A stretch of 64,000 nt of DNA from Stenopsyche tienmushanensis (GCA_008973525.1 WACJ01000116.1:496001-560000); one strand, 5' to 3'; counted from the stretch's first letter, positions 1 to 13,030 are shown. Made by a program: numbers and translations. The notes: a model not told the origin generated them from the sequence alone.

Positions 1-560
1 CATTTTTATCTCTACATTTCCATCTCGAGTACAATTCTTCAGGACTCTTCCCGGCTTTGGCCCGGCCGGACAATAAATTAACCTTCACACTGTTGATAGC
101 ACACAATCTTAATATTCAACTTGCATGTCATCTGCTTTCTGTTGTTCAGCAATTTTTGCCTATTAATGTGTTGCAAAAATAAAAGGATAGGGTTACCGTG
201 CAAGCCTGCCCGTTTACTTCCGAAGGAGTAGATTTTGCAAAAGAGTGGTGATATTCGGCTAGTGACACCACTCCAGAAGAGTCAAGTGGGAATAATAAAA
301 CTGGTCAACGATAAAAATGATGCGAGTATCTTAATTATCAAAACAAACGCCAGCTCTCAAGACAACACGAACGAAAGTCGTCTTATCCTTTTTGAAAGAG
401 CTTAATAGCTTATCAGACTATAGCGATTTCAGTTAATCATACTTAAATTTTAAGACGACTAGAAAAATATTTAGAACGCGATTTTTTGTTGAATAGTAAG
501 TATGAACATTATGACTTTGCCATCAATGCACGAGTGTATGATGAGACGCAAGACATCCAT
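1..560. repeat. Dispersed repeat, partial copy of the piggyBac-like MITE at 25551-26509
   Basis: From about position 80 to 560 this matches about 25660-26340 in the same orientation, with many substitutions and some indels. Shared blocks include the GTTGATAGCACACAA stretch, a GAAGGAGTAGATTTTGCAAA block, a GACAACACGAACGAAAGTCG block and a GCACGAGTGTATGATGAGA block near 530. No coding capacity was recognised. The left end lies beyond the window or has been lost, and no TTAA-type right end was found here. Confidence 0.7.
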
Positions 561-2080
561 CTTTGTCTCACGATTTCCGATTCGATAGAGTTAATGTTGC
601 GAATTCGAGTAGTTCAAAAGGATATAAAAGGCGATAGAAGACTATGTTGTAATCTTTTTGGAATTCTTCGCTCAGTATTATTCAGTGCGTCACATTTCTT
701 CACACGTTCGTTATTTTGATATTATTTATCCATCCACGAGTTCTGCACAGGATTATAAGCTGAAGGAACTTACTTGTGTTCAAGAGAAAGTTGGCGAATT
801 CGCAATATTCTATTAATATCGAAAACAAATTCACAAATTGATTTCTATGCACACACAACACTTGATATGCGTTTACAGACCGATCTCTAATTATAGATAT
901 ATGTACATATTATGCGTTCGTTTTTCGCAACTGATGACATAGAACTGGTATGTTAAATAGCACAAAACCTAATCATCCTAATGTAAGCTATTTAATATCA
1001 AACATAAAAAAAGTTACATATGTTTAAGAGACTATCAAAAAACACGCCATTTCAATTGTAATAACTTTAGAAAAGCAGTTTCACTAGACATTATTGACGT
1101 TGTTAGCGAAAATTATGCACGAAATTGTGCACTGTATTGTAACATGTAATAAAATATACTTGTTACTGGTGTAGTGGTTGCTTTGTGTTAGGTATAGACA
1201 CGCATACAAAATAGAGACGGTGGGGCGCAGAGAGAATAGAAACAATCCTCCCTATCTTTTCGAACAACAGTCGGTTGGAGTTACACTTTTCGTGACGTTC
1301 AAGCCAATTTGCCCTACCATACTTATACACGTTTCACTTCAAAAACATGCATTCGCTGACCTGAAAGTTATTCCATTTTCACTTTTATGATAATAAAAAA
1401 CTTCAAACAGAACAAAAAGATATGCAAACTGATCACAGTGCTGGAATTTTTATATAGTTTTGACTTTTTTAAAATATAGAATATTGATACAACGCTCTTC
1501 AATACTACCTATTCATGTTCAAGATCTTTCGTATATCCAATTTCGCATTAAAGTGAATTTTTCTTATTAACGCTTCTATTTACACCAGAAACTGAACCGA
1601 ATCCCGAAAAAAACTGTTAGTTTTGTCAAAATGAAAATCTGAAAAAAAACCCCTTTAAAATATCGGTTTATTTCGGTTCGGTACATGCGCGAGATCCAGC
1701 AAATGAAGGAATAAAACGTTCTAAATTATGCTTATATTTTTCATACAAATAAATCACTGGAAGCTGAACCGAAAACCGTTATTTTTTCCGGAATGAAAAC
1801 CGATACTTTTATTTTTTAATTAAAGCGGAACAAAACCAAAACAAAAAATAATAGTTTGAAGCACAATGATAACACACACACACACGTCGACGATGGATTT
1901 CTTCTTGTGTTTTCCATAGCCACATGTTTTGATTCACCTATATTCATTTTAATTAGATAACGGGCAGGTTATGTAGAGAGGCGAACAACAAGCGGACAAT
2001 AAAGATATGTAAACTTATTGATCTAGGCATGATTGAATGAAAACAGAACATTGATGGAGAAGCTTTTATAAATTGCATTG
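561..2080. other. AT-rich stretch without a recognised gene
   Basis: Nothing coding was recognised. A short AC microsatellite lies at 1872-1885. A pair of degenerate direct repeats starting CTGAACCGAA lies near 1588-1640 and 1764-1806. Loosely similar CGGTTCGGT-type sequence recurs near 54105-54170, suggesting an old dispersed element. Confidence 0.4.
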
Positions 2081-2425
2081 AGGGCCGTAACAAGGGGGTG
2101 GCAAAGCAAGCACCCGCTACGGGCTCTGTCCGTTTGTATATTGTCTGCAATAAAATAAAGACAACAATATTTTCAAACGAATGTAAAATTTACCCCATCC
2201 GACCAGTCTTCTTCGGACAATTCCGTTTTGTAAAGAAAGTTCGTAATCGTTCTGTAGACATTTCCGGATATGGCGTCCGATCGCGAGGCTTTCATTCATC
2301 ATATCAGCGATCCGAAAAGCGGACCGGTTGAACACACAGACCTTGTGGCCATTCCGTTCTCTTTTGCGACATTTTCGGAAATAAATGCGTACCCGGAGCC
2401 TTCTCTGATCTGTACGTTAACTCGA
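2081..2425 (+). repeat. Composite hAT-like/LINE-tail repeat, copy A (partial)
   Basis: The left terminus AGGGCCGTAACAAGGGGGTGG matches the left end of the element at 49409. It is followed by the LINE-like tail segment (about 2240-2400) containing the nucleotide core for M-A-S-D-R-E-A-like residues, then AAGCGGACCGG. The right terminus was not found. Flanking sequence to 3300 is AT-rich with no gene. Confidence 0.6.
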
Positions 2426-3301
2426 TATTAAGCCATCAAATGTTCTTGCTAGCTGCATGAAAATATTTTTAAGCTTTTGTGTCGAACCAATAGAACGAAA
2501 TAAACGATTTGAAGCATTTTAAATATATATTGAATAAATTATGTAAATACATAACCTATTGAACCATAGCAATTAAATCAAGCAAAGTAGGTAGTTAAGA
2601 TCTTCTGATGGAACGAGGACATCTTTGAATAATTTGTTTGTTAATGGAACCTTTACAACATCTTAATATGGGCCTTTCACTATTAATGTGGCAAATGTTC
2701 CAATTAAAATAATAACTACCCGAATTGTATTGTTACATTGTATTTGTATGTGCTAACACTTAAACAGCCGGCCGGTTTAACTGTATCTCTTGGTGCATTT
2801 ATCATACTACAATAGAAGATGTGATTGCCATTCAGAAATTTGCATTATTTGGCAAGTTTTCCAGAAATACCATCTGATAATTCAATAAAATAGAAATCGT
2901 TATAAAATATTGACACGGTACTATAAGTAAATGTTAATTCAATGATTAACAAATCATACGCGAAACCAATTGTTGGCATAATGGATGAGTTTCTACACTT
3001 TTATTATTATTAAGGTTCGGGTCCAATTCCAGATTGTGAAATAAATTTTCATCATATCAATTCATTTAAGAAACAGGAAGTTTTAATATTTCTGATTGAT
3101 CATGTCGATGCAAGTTTAGTCTATTTTTCTGGATCTGAAAAAACAAATACTGAGACGATTAAAAGTCTCTAAAAAATAATGATTACCCTACCTAAAAATT
3201 TATAATCAAGCTAACTTTTTTTAAATTTAACCATCATGATAGACAATGGGGATCTATTTGGTTGGAGGTCGCTTACATTCGATAAAGAATTTGATGAAAT
3301 A

Positions 3302-3691
3302 CAAAAGACCCGCGTTAATCCGGCCCCATTCTAATCCGGTGCCCCCTGTAGTCCGACATGCCTATAAAAGTATAGTACATGTGTACGGTAAGGCTTCGTC
3401 AATGTAAAAAATGCAAAAGTGAGATTCTGGACCGCCTAAATCGTAATGAATCTATTTGTAAGTTGGCAAGTGAGCATGGCGTAGGACGATTCACAGCTAA
3501 TGATACAAAAAAGAGCTGCGAGAACATTTATAAGTTTGTCTCCGCCATTGATTATGGGTCAGGCAGAAGGCAATCTCTCAAGAAAACTAAACATCAAGAA
3601 GTGGAGGTAGTTTTGTAAGTTTGGTAGAGGATGAATTTGATAATCCGACACCGTATTGCAAAACGTTTGTCGGATTACCGCAGGTCTGCTG
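3302..3691 (+). mobile_element. pogo/Tigger-like element remnant with TA duplication
   Basis: A TIR-bounded element between TA dinucleotides (3300-3301 and 3692-3693). The left end reads AAAGACCCGCGTTAATCCGG; the right end, inverted, reads CAGACCTGCGGTAATCCGAC. Inside, a plus-strand frame from 3379 to 3618 encodes a CENP-B/pogo-type DNA-binding N-terminus, with EILDRLNRNESICKLASEHG and VGRFTANDTKKS visible. The rest of the transposase is missing, so this is an internally deleted, inactive copy. Relatives lie at 14025-14325 and 63600-63736, and related ends at 37374-38301. Confidence 0.75.
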
Positions 3692-3693
3692 TA

Positions 3694-4550
3694 CGTCTTA
3701 ACACATAGCATGCGGGTCCGGTTTGATGAGCGAAGACGTCTGCTATTCAAAAATGATATATTGGCTTAAATATATTTTTGTGCGAAAAGATTTTCACTTA
3801 AAATAGCATTTAAAGACTGGAATCACAGTCATCTGCATACAATGTGTTAAATGCAAATGTTGTACAATACTCAAAATTAACAAAATTCGAAGCACAATGC
3901 ATTTCTTTGAATGTTTCTACCAATTTAATCCGTCGTATTGCAAACATTACAATATAGTTAAGAGAACGGGGGTATTAAAATATAGTACCACATGAAGATT
4001 CGGAATTTCTGTGCAATAATTTACAAGCTATTTTAAATTGACAAACGTGCCATAGTATTCATTGTTGTTATTTCTATAGTTTTTAATGGCTTTCAATAGG
4101 ATGGCGCAAACAAAAGATTTCCGTTCACTTTTTTGTGTGAGTTCAAATCGGGGCACGGTGGGGCAAGTATAAATGTCAACGACGCTTTCGGAGAAGGATT
4201 AATAAGTAAGAGAAAATTAAAAATGGTACAAAATATTTAATTGCAGAAACAAAACCTCGAAAAATATCGTTAGTGATGAAGATTTAAAAGCTGATCGACG
4301 AACAAGTTAAGAATTAGTATCACGGTTAGTCATCTCTCTTAAATTGGATATGTTAATAACCTGGATAAACGGGTATTGCACGAATTCTCAGAAGGCCAAA
4401 GCCAAAGGCGCATAGGGGTGTGTTCTTCGTTGATAATGCGTCAAAAAAAAGCTCATGGTTATTGTGCGGTAGACAAATAAGGGTATGATACATTCCTTCT
4501 TAAAATATGTCCTAAAAAAGCTGATGGAGATTATTTTGATCAGAATTGTA
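3694..4550. other. AT-rich stretch without a recognised gene
   Basis: No coding region or repeat was identified. Short open frames here have no recognisable motif. Confidence 0.4.
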
Positions 4551-4554
4551 ACGA

Positions 4555-5485
4555 GGATATGCGCTCGTGGCAAGTATCTAGCATGCAAGAGATTAAATGT
4601 TAAATAATACTATTATAAAAGCAATATATTAAATATTTCAAAATAATATACGAAGATAGTCCCAAAAGTAAACGACTTTTAAAAAAAATACTAGATAAAA
4701 AACACCCGCGCTACCATGATATGTATTTGGTACACCATATGAAATTTTGAAAAATTGTGAGCCCCCATATCTATCAAATTCCATATAGATATTCATATTA
4801 TAAGAGTCGAATTGTAATAAATACATCATGGTAAACGAAAGGTTAGACGAGACCGTACGAGCTGCCAAGACGAATTGGATGACCGTCGACTGTAAGTGCA
4901 TGAATGAAAATTTGAAAATGAGATAGCTGTGCGCAAGATGGATGCCGCGTTTGCTCACAGTGAAACAAAAACAGCGCCATGATAATGTTTCGATCGAGTG
5001 TTTGGTGATGTTTTGAGGTGAGATAAGGCCGAGTTTTTGCATCAATTCAGGATGAAACATTGGTCCATCACTTCAAAAGTACACGGAGACCCTTGGCTAA
5101 CCCGAGGTGTTTATTGGTCCCACCATTCGGGACAATGCCAGCAAGTGCACAGCAAGGTGCAAAACCTGAATTTAATATCCATATCCACAAGGACACGCTC
5201 ATTCTCAACTTCGAGTAGCCACTTGCGCTCTGAGCGAGGAATATAAACCAGCTAGATTGTGTAATTAAGAACTAAAAAGCTAGCTAATATAGCAGCATAC
5301 ATTAGTAAATAGCCCTAACCTAAAAGGGTCCAATTGGTCCGCTTTTCGAACCGCTGACACGACGAATGAACGCCTCGCGATCGAATACCACATACCCAAA
5401 CATATCCGCCGAACGATTACGAGCTCTCATTATAAAACGAAGTTGTCCGAAGAAGATTGATCGGATGGGTTGTTTAAATTTTACA
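4555..5485 (+). mobile_element. Composite repeat copy D: mariner transposase fragment joined to LINE-like tail
   Basis: Begins with CGTGGCAAGTATCTAGC at about 4563, similar to the inner right end of the hAT-like element at 49409. A mariner-type terminus starts at 4651 (CGAAGATAGTCCCAAAAGTA). Frame-broken mariner transposase follows (about 4845-5100; traces of FKRG, a CARWxPR-like stretch and FHQFRMK-like residues). After a linker rich in GCGCTCTGAGCG, a LINE-like tail lies in reverse orientation (about 5315-5480). The same order recurs near 45076 and 52950. No intact protein remains. Confidence 0.65.
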
Positions 5486-7155
5486 ATACCCTGATTTTGA
5501 TTATCAACTACGAATTCCGAACGTTCATGTGATACGCCCGAATATTCATCGTTTGAATAAAAATTACGCCTGATAGGCGAATGGATAAAATTTGAGTGCG
5601 CATAACGAAAGAAATTAACGCCGGGCGTTAATGTGTTAAGCTGTCCAATTTATACAGTAAGAAAAATCGCTTGAATATATTTTTTTACAAGGACAGGATA
5701 TAGGTGGGATTTCTCGGCGTGCATTATCTGTGTAGCTATAAACTCGTTTGAATTTGACCCTTTTGTTTTATATATATGTATAATGTCAATGACCTGCGAG
5801 TCTACCCTTTGTTCTGTTCGCTCGTATTGTAATGGGGACCCACCCGTCAAGGCCAACCCGAACAATTCTTGCATATTAATTATCAAAATGTACAATTTTT
5901 TACACATGACAAAGCGCAGCATGGCAGTTATCAAACGTCAAAGAGCAGCCCTTAAGCAAAAACGCACCCTTAAAATTGAACACACGCACATGATTTTCAC
6001 ATTTTGACCACGACGACGATTGTATGCATTTAAGCAAAATGAAGAAAATACAAGGACGAAAGATGATATCGTCGGAGCATCTATCGTACGTACCTGGTGC
6101 GTAGTCTTCGATGGACTGGACTTACATACGCCCGAAGCTGCGCAATCAAGTCACATGGCCTCCTTGTAAATGGTCGTTATGTAAGGCGCTTTTTAAATGT
6201 CACTTTAACCACTGCTCGAACGGAAACGAACCAGATTCGAAAACGTCTTGGACGCGTTTAAAATTGCAAATCTAACGCGCAAACCCAAGGACGACATCCC
6301 GCATGTGTCAAGTCATATAATTATGCATTTGGGGTAGTCGCAAATTATGACCATAACCAGATTCAAATTTCCACGATCGTTAATTCCAATTCTATCATAA
6401 AATGCCAATTTTAAAGCAATCAATCCCATAATATACAACAAAAAATGCACGATTCCAATTGATAATAAATTTATATATAACCTCATGTTTTATCCTTCAC
6501 ACACGGCAACATTGTTTAATTGTCAACATTAATTATGTTAGGGGAGGTTTTTTATAAAATAAATGCCATTTTCCTCTTTTTCTACATAATAATATTCCAT
6601 ATTAAATTTTTACAAATTTATTTTGAACTCTTTCCTATATATTTTATGCTCCCCCCATTTTCTTTAAAAATACAAAAAAATATTATTTAATACATACAAC
6701 TATTTTATATTAATTTATTAAGCCTCCCAAATAAAGTCAAAATTCGAATTAGTTATGGTCATTAAATGCAGTCTTATTACACAGTAATAATTATATTTCA
6801 ACTGTCAAATCAAAGACTCCTACCTACAATGCATTTCCATAATAACGGTACTTATTTAACCTACATTTTTTTTTCTATAAAAACTGTTATTTATTTAAAT
6901 TGGGATATTTAAATATCATTTTCACATAATTTAAAAACTCATGTGAGCTTTTTTTCTTTTGTTTTAATACAGCATTTTGAAAATAATGGCAAAATTTTAA
7001 TAATTGCAAGAATACCTACCATCATATCTTATATTTAAACGGCTTGTTGATTTATCTGTAAATAAAAATATAACATAAACCTATGATTAAAATCTTTCGA
7101 CGCTATATATTGAAGCAAGACACATTGTTCATAATGCATAGGTGATATGCACATA
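5486..7155. other. Gene-free stretch with a less AT-rich patch at about 6000-6340
   Basis: No gene was recognised. The patch at about 6000-6340 is noticeably richer in CG dinucleotides than its AT-rich flanks but has no convincing reading frame on either strand. The rest, especially 6400-7100, is very AT-rich. Confidence 0.35.
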
Positions 7156-8213
7156 CAGTAGAATCTCGATTATCCGATTGTTCAAAATAAAACAAAAAAA
7201 ATATATAATTTTCTGATTGGCACGTGGAGAATTATGTCCACTTTTGCTCACTCGCTTGGATTACATATTATAAAGTTTCCAAATTGTTTAATATCAGAAG
7301 ATGTAAGTTCAGAGCAGAATGTTGAACAATGTATTTCTATGTGGTTCATACAAAGAAGATCAACTGGACAGCCAATATCTGGTCTATTATTGTGTGAAAA
7401 AGCAATGTTTCAATACAAAACTAAATGGAGATTCCACCTTCAAAGCAAGTTCAGGCTGTCTTGAAAAATTCAAAGAACGACGTGGTATCAGGGAACTTGA
7501 AATTCATGGGGAAAAGCTTCTGCTGATATACCTTCAGCAAACACATTGAAGCTATTTATGGAAAAGGAAGGATTCGACGAAGAATTTATATAAAATGCTG
7601 ATAACACCTGATGGTAAAATTTCTTCCACCAAATGGCATGTCGGTAATACAACTGATGGATGAGGGTATAATAGAAACATTCAAACGTTTACATAGAAAT
7701 CAGATGTATCGACGATTATCGCTAGCAGATGAAAATAATGAAGAAACAGTTTCAGCTTCCATAAGAAAGTTAATTTAAAAGATTGTTGCTACATCACACC
7801 AGATAGTTGGAATTCAAACAAAATTTTGAAAAGACATTTAGTACGTTCTAATAACGTCGTAGAACCTGATATAGGAGACAATGCGGAAGCAATAGCATAC
7901 ATTTTTATATATGCTGAATGCGATGAAGATGTAACCGAGCGGTTAAACAGCAATGCAAATTTTGAATGATTTGAAAGAAAAGTCTGCATCAGAACAAGGT
8001 CGAGAAAACGAAGAAAAGATTTGCGAGGGGGGAGATATTGGTCCTACACATTCTGAAGCTTTTAAGTGTTTAAATGCCAACATGAAATGGCTTGAGAACC
8101 AAGAAGATTGTAATTAAGGACAACTTATATATCTTAAAAGTATTTGCAATTTGACAGTTTCTAAAAGAAGAGCTAGCTTAAAGCCAAAGCCTCGGTTAAT
8201 CAAGGTTCTACTG
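7156..8213 (+). mobile_element. Tigger/jerky-like DNA transposon, degenerate
   Basis: Bounded by terminal inverted repeats CAGTAGAATCTCGATTATCC (left) and, inverted, CAGTAGAACCTTGATTAACC (right), with TA on both sides (7154-7155, 8214-8215). Frameshifted transposase remains in order on the plus strand. A CENP-B-type segment has FKASSGCLEKFKERRGIREL at about 7435-7500. A DDE segment has PPNGMSVIQLMDEGIIETFK at about 7625-7690. A C-terminal part lies at about 7780-8000. Several stops and frame changes show it is dead. At about 1.06 kb it is shorter than a full Tigger. Confidence 0.85.
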
Positions 8214-8215
8214 TA

Positions 8216-9755
8216 TCTCTAACACCCATCCTAATTAGTTTGTGAGAAATCATTATTTTCTTTTATTAAAATAACTTGATATTATATACTTGTATTAGTA
8301 TTGTTTTAAATTTGTTTTTGGCTTTAAAGTACTACTTTTCTTAAAAGAATACGTAACACATACGATTTTGGTAAACCGCTGCCTATAATTAAAAATATAG
8401 ATCATCCGCATTGATCAAAATTTTGGCCAATTCTGTTTTATATAGTATTTTTCCTATTATTACAGATTTAAAATAATATATTGAAGGAAAAGGAGTATTT
8501 AATAGGTAAGCAATATAATTGCTATTAAGGTTGGTGTGGTTTTATATACAGTTTCTATTTATATGCATACGATGATAGCTTTTTAGTAATAATGCATATC
8601 AATAGTATCATGATATCACTATCCATTAATACAGTAGTATCTTATATCGTTGTTTTATTGCAAAATGTTGCAACAATGCAGCTTTCTTTTTTCTCAGATT
8701 TTCTTGATTCACTAATCAATGATCATCATTTTTAACAACATATTTTGTATTTATAATTTTCTTCATTTATCCAGAATATGCAAATTCTGCTCATTTTAAT
8801 TACATTCAAGTCATTGTTTCCATATTTATATTGCATAAATTATGGAAATTCAATTGTAAAATGTAATTCATGAATGTTTGCATTGGGGTAACAGAAACTT
8901 GGTCAACAAATTTGTCTCTTACCTCCTATGAAATCGATATGAGTGTAGATTGTTCGTTATTTTTGCATTTATGCTTCCTTTATATATCTCACGATTTCAA
9001 TGAAAAATCCATGTTATATTTATTATGTATGTATGATGGTACCATTTCAATTTCCATAAAAATCTACCTCATTTCATTGTATTAAATATATTGAAATTGT
9101 AACATATACTTGGTTTGTAATGATACCAATTTTACAATATATTTAAATCATTCATAATTATCAAAATATAATATCTCATCTTGGCATTGTAAAGTAATAT
9201 ATTACTTTTTAAGTATCAAACACATTTTTTATCTAGTTTATTTTATTATATCCTCATCAGTGGTTCTTGAAAAATTTTGGCGAGCAATAAAAAAGCACCA
9301 ATTATTGCATTTTCAAGTCTTCTATCTTCATAAGTCTTGATTGGTTATATTTTATTGGAGAACGAATGTTTTAAAAGTTTATCATACAATTTTGATTGTC
9401 TTTGTTATAATTTTTTTTCCCTTTATTTCATAGTACAGGATCAAAGTCGTCACATATACAATGTCTACAAATACATTGTAATTTTTGATTGAGTCAAATC
9501 AATTCCAGATCTTATTAGCAAAATATATCGTTTCTGATAATCCTTCTCTCCAAAACCAATCCTTTATTTTTATCATTCAAAAGTACATTTTTTATATTTT
9601 ATAATCTTCCATTATATCAGATTTACATACACAGCTTATATTTAATTCGATTGTCATTTCACAGCTTATCAATCACGGTGTAATGTTAATCCCAATCAAT
9701 CTGGACGGCTTGAAGAAATAAAAAAATATCATTCAAATTCAAACAAGGATATTAT
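8216..9755. other. AT-rich stretch without a recognised gene
   Basis: Very AT-rich DNA with no coding motif or recognisable repeat. Confidence 0.45.
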
Positions 9756-9757
9756 TA

Positions 9758-10351
9758 CGAGGGGGATTGAAATATAATCTGGAATTTTGCTGTACAAATT
9801 TATTAGTGATATATAGAAATACAAATGAAATATCTTATTTTTCTACATTAGAAAAAAATCCATCATCGGATAGGAAGCTTCTTGATCCCGTCACTGAAGA
9901 AAGAAGGCGAGAAGTAGCATCCTGTATTGTTTTTCATTAGTGACGAGATCAAGAAGCTTCCTATCTGATGGAATAAATATATTTTTAATGTATAAACGAC
10001 ATTTCGTTTGTATTTTATATATCACTAGCTGGTACCCGGCGCGTAGCTGCCACAGAAGTAACAATTCTAAAAATATCATTTGAAATTTGAAAGAGTATCT
10101 TGTTTAATTAGGTATGATAGAAATATGAACAAACATATAAACATTGTTTTTTATATATAAGATCTACTGTAAGTTAATTGTACTATACCTATATTATTTG
10201 AGAAAGTGCAAACAACAAGTTGGCAAAGTTTTATCGCAATCGGATGAACGGTATGGGAGCGCATAAAATACGAACAAAGATTAATTTTTATATATTTGAA
10301 GGCTAATAAATTTGAACAGCAAAATTTCGGATTATATTTAAATCACCCTCG
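9758..10351. mobile_element. mariner-like element with long TIRs, carrying a nested dispersed repeat
   Basis: About 50-bp terminal inverted repeats begin CGAGGGGGATTGAAATATAA on the left and, inverted, CGAGGGTGATTTAAATATAA on the right. TA lies on each side (9756-9757, 10352-10353). Inside are two inverted copies of a mariner C-terminal coding piece (SDGIKKLPIRW-like, 9862-9900 and 9935-9975). From about 10022 to 10290 there is a copy of the dispersed GCAATCGGATGAACGGTATG family. It has no intact transposase. Confidence 0.75.
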
Positions 10352-10674
10352 TATAAGACAGAATAATATTATACTAATTCAGTTAATCTATTATTAAACT
10401 ATTACTGATTAACCAACTTGTTTGTCACTCATAATCTTTTATATAATTGTTAGTGTTGACTTGCAGTTAGTTGGTTGTGTATATAGCATATAGAAGCTTG
10501 CCAGTTCGGGTCCAGGAAAGCTCATTGAACCAAGCAAGAATAAGAACAAGAGGACCGGCCTTGAATAGAGACAAACAACGAATCTCACGTTACAATGATA
10601 AGACATCTTCAATTGACGTAGGAGTGAATTCGAGATGCATTTAAATATCACATGCCTTCATCCTAGCTGCCTGG

Positions 10675-10905
10675 CCAGGACTGTGACTGTAGTCTGGATT
10701 CTATGTACTCCAGAAAGCATTTTTCAGTAAAATCAACATGGTTGTTTCGAGTAGTCTTCCACTGCTTTCCAAGGAAAACTGCTGTCTTTATGACCCACTG
10801 GTGAGCATTCAAAATGAAACTTGGAGGCGAATGTATGATGCAAACGAGATGGATATCCTCCAATGTACTGTTTGTGGTTGCACTATGATGATGATGATAA
10901 GGTGA
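10675..10905 (-). repeat. RTE-like retroelement tail, minus-strand copy
   Basis: In reverse complement it begins with ATCATCATCATCATAGTGCA, followed by a degenerate ACAGTCCACTGCAG-type segment and then a GTTGATTTTACTG...TTTCTGGAGTACA block. The same blocks occur in the same order at 29075-29400, and the first part also at 57455-57625. Insect RTE-type LINE or SINE tails often carry a similar CATCAT / TCCACTG motif. The open minus-strand frame across it (10663-11016) has no recognised domain. Confidence 0.55.
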
Positions 10906-11549
10906 AAATCCCACACTGAAAATCTCAAATATAGGTAGAGTAGAAAAGACTATGTATTTCAATTTGTGAGGGATACTGACCAATTGCTCGTTTCCAAAGC
11001 AAATACAAGAAATCAACCTAATTTAAAGGATTAGTAGTGTGTGATTTTAATAAACTATTTGGTGAAAATAGTGATCCTCTCTTTTTGAATAAAATAACAC
11101 GAGTATTTGCTAATCATAAAATACCCAAATTTTTAGTTAATGTTGCACAAGTGAGTTGGTGCAGGATTAACAAAGCTAATCTGGGCAAATAAATTACGTA
11201 TAGATAAATAAAATAAACTGATAAGATTGCAAAAAAAGATAAAAGATTACATCATCCATTAAAATAAAAGTTCAAAAAATATCGTAATATTAACACATGG
11301 ATACTGAAATGTTTTGAAATTATTTATGCATTAGGATCGGATTAATAATTTCTCTAATGTATAATAAAACATTAATATCAAGCTCCAACATCCACGTGCT
11401 AATTAAACAAATTGCACAAATCATTATCAAAAATAAAATTATATAACACATCTAATGATAAAATAAAGCATAGAATAACGATCGTATTTGTGATCACATA
11501 TTGTTTAATTATAAAAGTTTATTGTATTTTTTGACCATATCTGTTTGCT
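10906..11549. other. AT-rich stretch without a recognised gene
   Basis: No coding region or repeat was identified. Confidence 0.4.
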
Positions 11550-11555
11550 AAATTA

Positions 11556-11725
11556 CTCTATGGTGTCGTTAGCGGTTCGATCTCACTCCGATCAAATATT
11601 CTTACACAAGTCTTAAACAATCAGAGTATTCACACTATCGGATTGTTGCAATTACGTTTCTTGTATGAGAATATTTGACCGGACCGAGACCGAACTGTTA
11701 ACGGCACAATATTGTGGATCGGGCC
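11556..11725. mobile_element. Harbinger-like foldback MITE, 5'-eroded copy
   Basis: Near-palindromic element similar to the intact copy at 41423-41622: TATGGTGTCGTTAGCGGTTCG on the left and its inverted counterpart ending ATTGTGGATCGGGCC on the right. The outer bases of the left arm are lost. TTA occurs on both sides (11553-11555 and 11726-11728), fitting the 3-bp TWA duplication of the PIF/Harbinger group. It is non-coding. Confidence 0.65.
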
Positions 11726-11728
11726 TTA

Positions 11729-12645
11729 TTCTCATTTTGATTGGCAATTTTGTTTATGATTTTCTGCTTGGATATAAACGTAGAAGCCTTTGTTCCAAAA
11801 ATGACTGACATTAAAGGGCATAAAATCACTTTACAAATATTATAACAATAAATATACATTTTCCGTAAAGTAAACAAGATCAGAAAGAAGTTAAGCAATT
11901 AGCAAACTGGTAAGATCTTATAATATAACGATAAACACTTCCAGATCACACAAAATACGATCGCTGGTTGTACAATGAAAAATGATCATGACTAATTGAG
12001 GTATATATTTACACCAACTTTTTTCAATTTGAAATGAACTTCATTTTGACAATTAAATTTACATTTTCACAATATCGACTTTAAAAAAATACATAGTTGA
12101 TTTTCCGATATTTCAAAATTGATAATATGGCTTCAATATCGAGAAATGCGTCGATCTGTCGCAAAAGCGAACTACTTTTGACAAGATGACGAGGAGCAAT
12201 CGCCCAACCTTAATACGACGCACTTTGTATTGCCAGTGTAGAAAATTTATTTGGCCTTTCGTAATACACAATGGCAACTTTTAAGACAGTTCTGATTATT
12301 TTTTTAATAAATTTGAAAATAAAAGAAAAAATAAAAAAACGAACGAAGGAAATAAATTTTAGCGTAAATTTTGATTTTAAAGCTCCAGTATTTATTTAAT
12401 AACGTTTATTTTAATATCAATATTATAAACAAATGCTGTCGATTGCAATTCCTTTTTTTTATTTCTAAATTTCATATTACAGTTATTTATACGAATGTCT
12501 TTATTCTAATTTTTAGGTTGTATGAGAATTAATGCTAATTTGATATAAAATAGTTTTTATATGTTGCATTTTGTTGAATCGTCAAGAATTTTAAAAAAAG
12601 TTAAATAATACTATTATAAATGCGATATATTAGTATATTGTAAAA
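11729..12645. other. AT-rich stretch without a recognised gene
   Basis: No gene was recognised. A short, less AT-rich patch near 12130-12250 has no recognisable content. Confidence 0.4.
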
Positions 12646-12649
12646 TAAT

Positions 12650-13030
12650 ATACGAAGATAGTTCTAAAAGTACGCGACCTAACGATTAGAAGGCGGTTGT
12701 GGTTAAAAAAAATACTATGATAGAAAGTGTCATCAATATTGAATAATCAGTGAATTTAAAAACATGAAAAATAAAATCGATTGTCGTAAAGTGATTCAAT
12801 ACTTTTATTTGAAAGGTCTCAGTCCAAAAAATATTAAATATGAGCTAGATTCTACTCTTGGGGAGTCTACTCCTTCGCTTATAACAGTAAGATGTTGGGT
12901 GAGAGAGTTTAAACGAGGCCGTACGAGCTGCCAAGACAAATAGGGCAGTGATCAATTAAATGAGGTAACCATCCCAAATGTGGTGAAGAAAATCCACAAA
13001 ATGGTATTGGATGACCGTAGACCTTAAGTG
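12650..13030 (+). pseudogene. mariner transposase N-terminal fragment
   Basis: A mariner-type terminus (CGAAGATAGTTCTAAAAGTA) is followed by a transposase start at 12764. The first 59 codons are open and contain the HTH region with KGLSPKNIKYELDSTLGES and WVREFKRGRTSCQD. A TAG at 12941-12943 interrupts the frame. Reading continues to about 13026 (NEVTIPNVVKKIHKM, LDDRR), and then similarity ends. The catalytic D,D34D domain is absent. It belongs to the same family as the mariner pieces at 4845, 45120 and 52985. Confidence 0.85.

Noticed and set aside
7156..8213. Possible host jerky-like gene
   Set aside because: Frames are broken and the unit is bounded by inverted repeats with TA duplications, so it is a dead transposon.
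10663..11016. Minus-strand open frame of 117 codons with a His-rich run
   Set aside because: It overlaps the RTE-like repeat tail; the His run comes from an ATG/CAT trinucleotide repeat.
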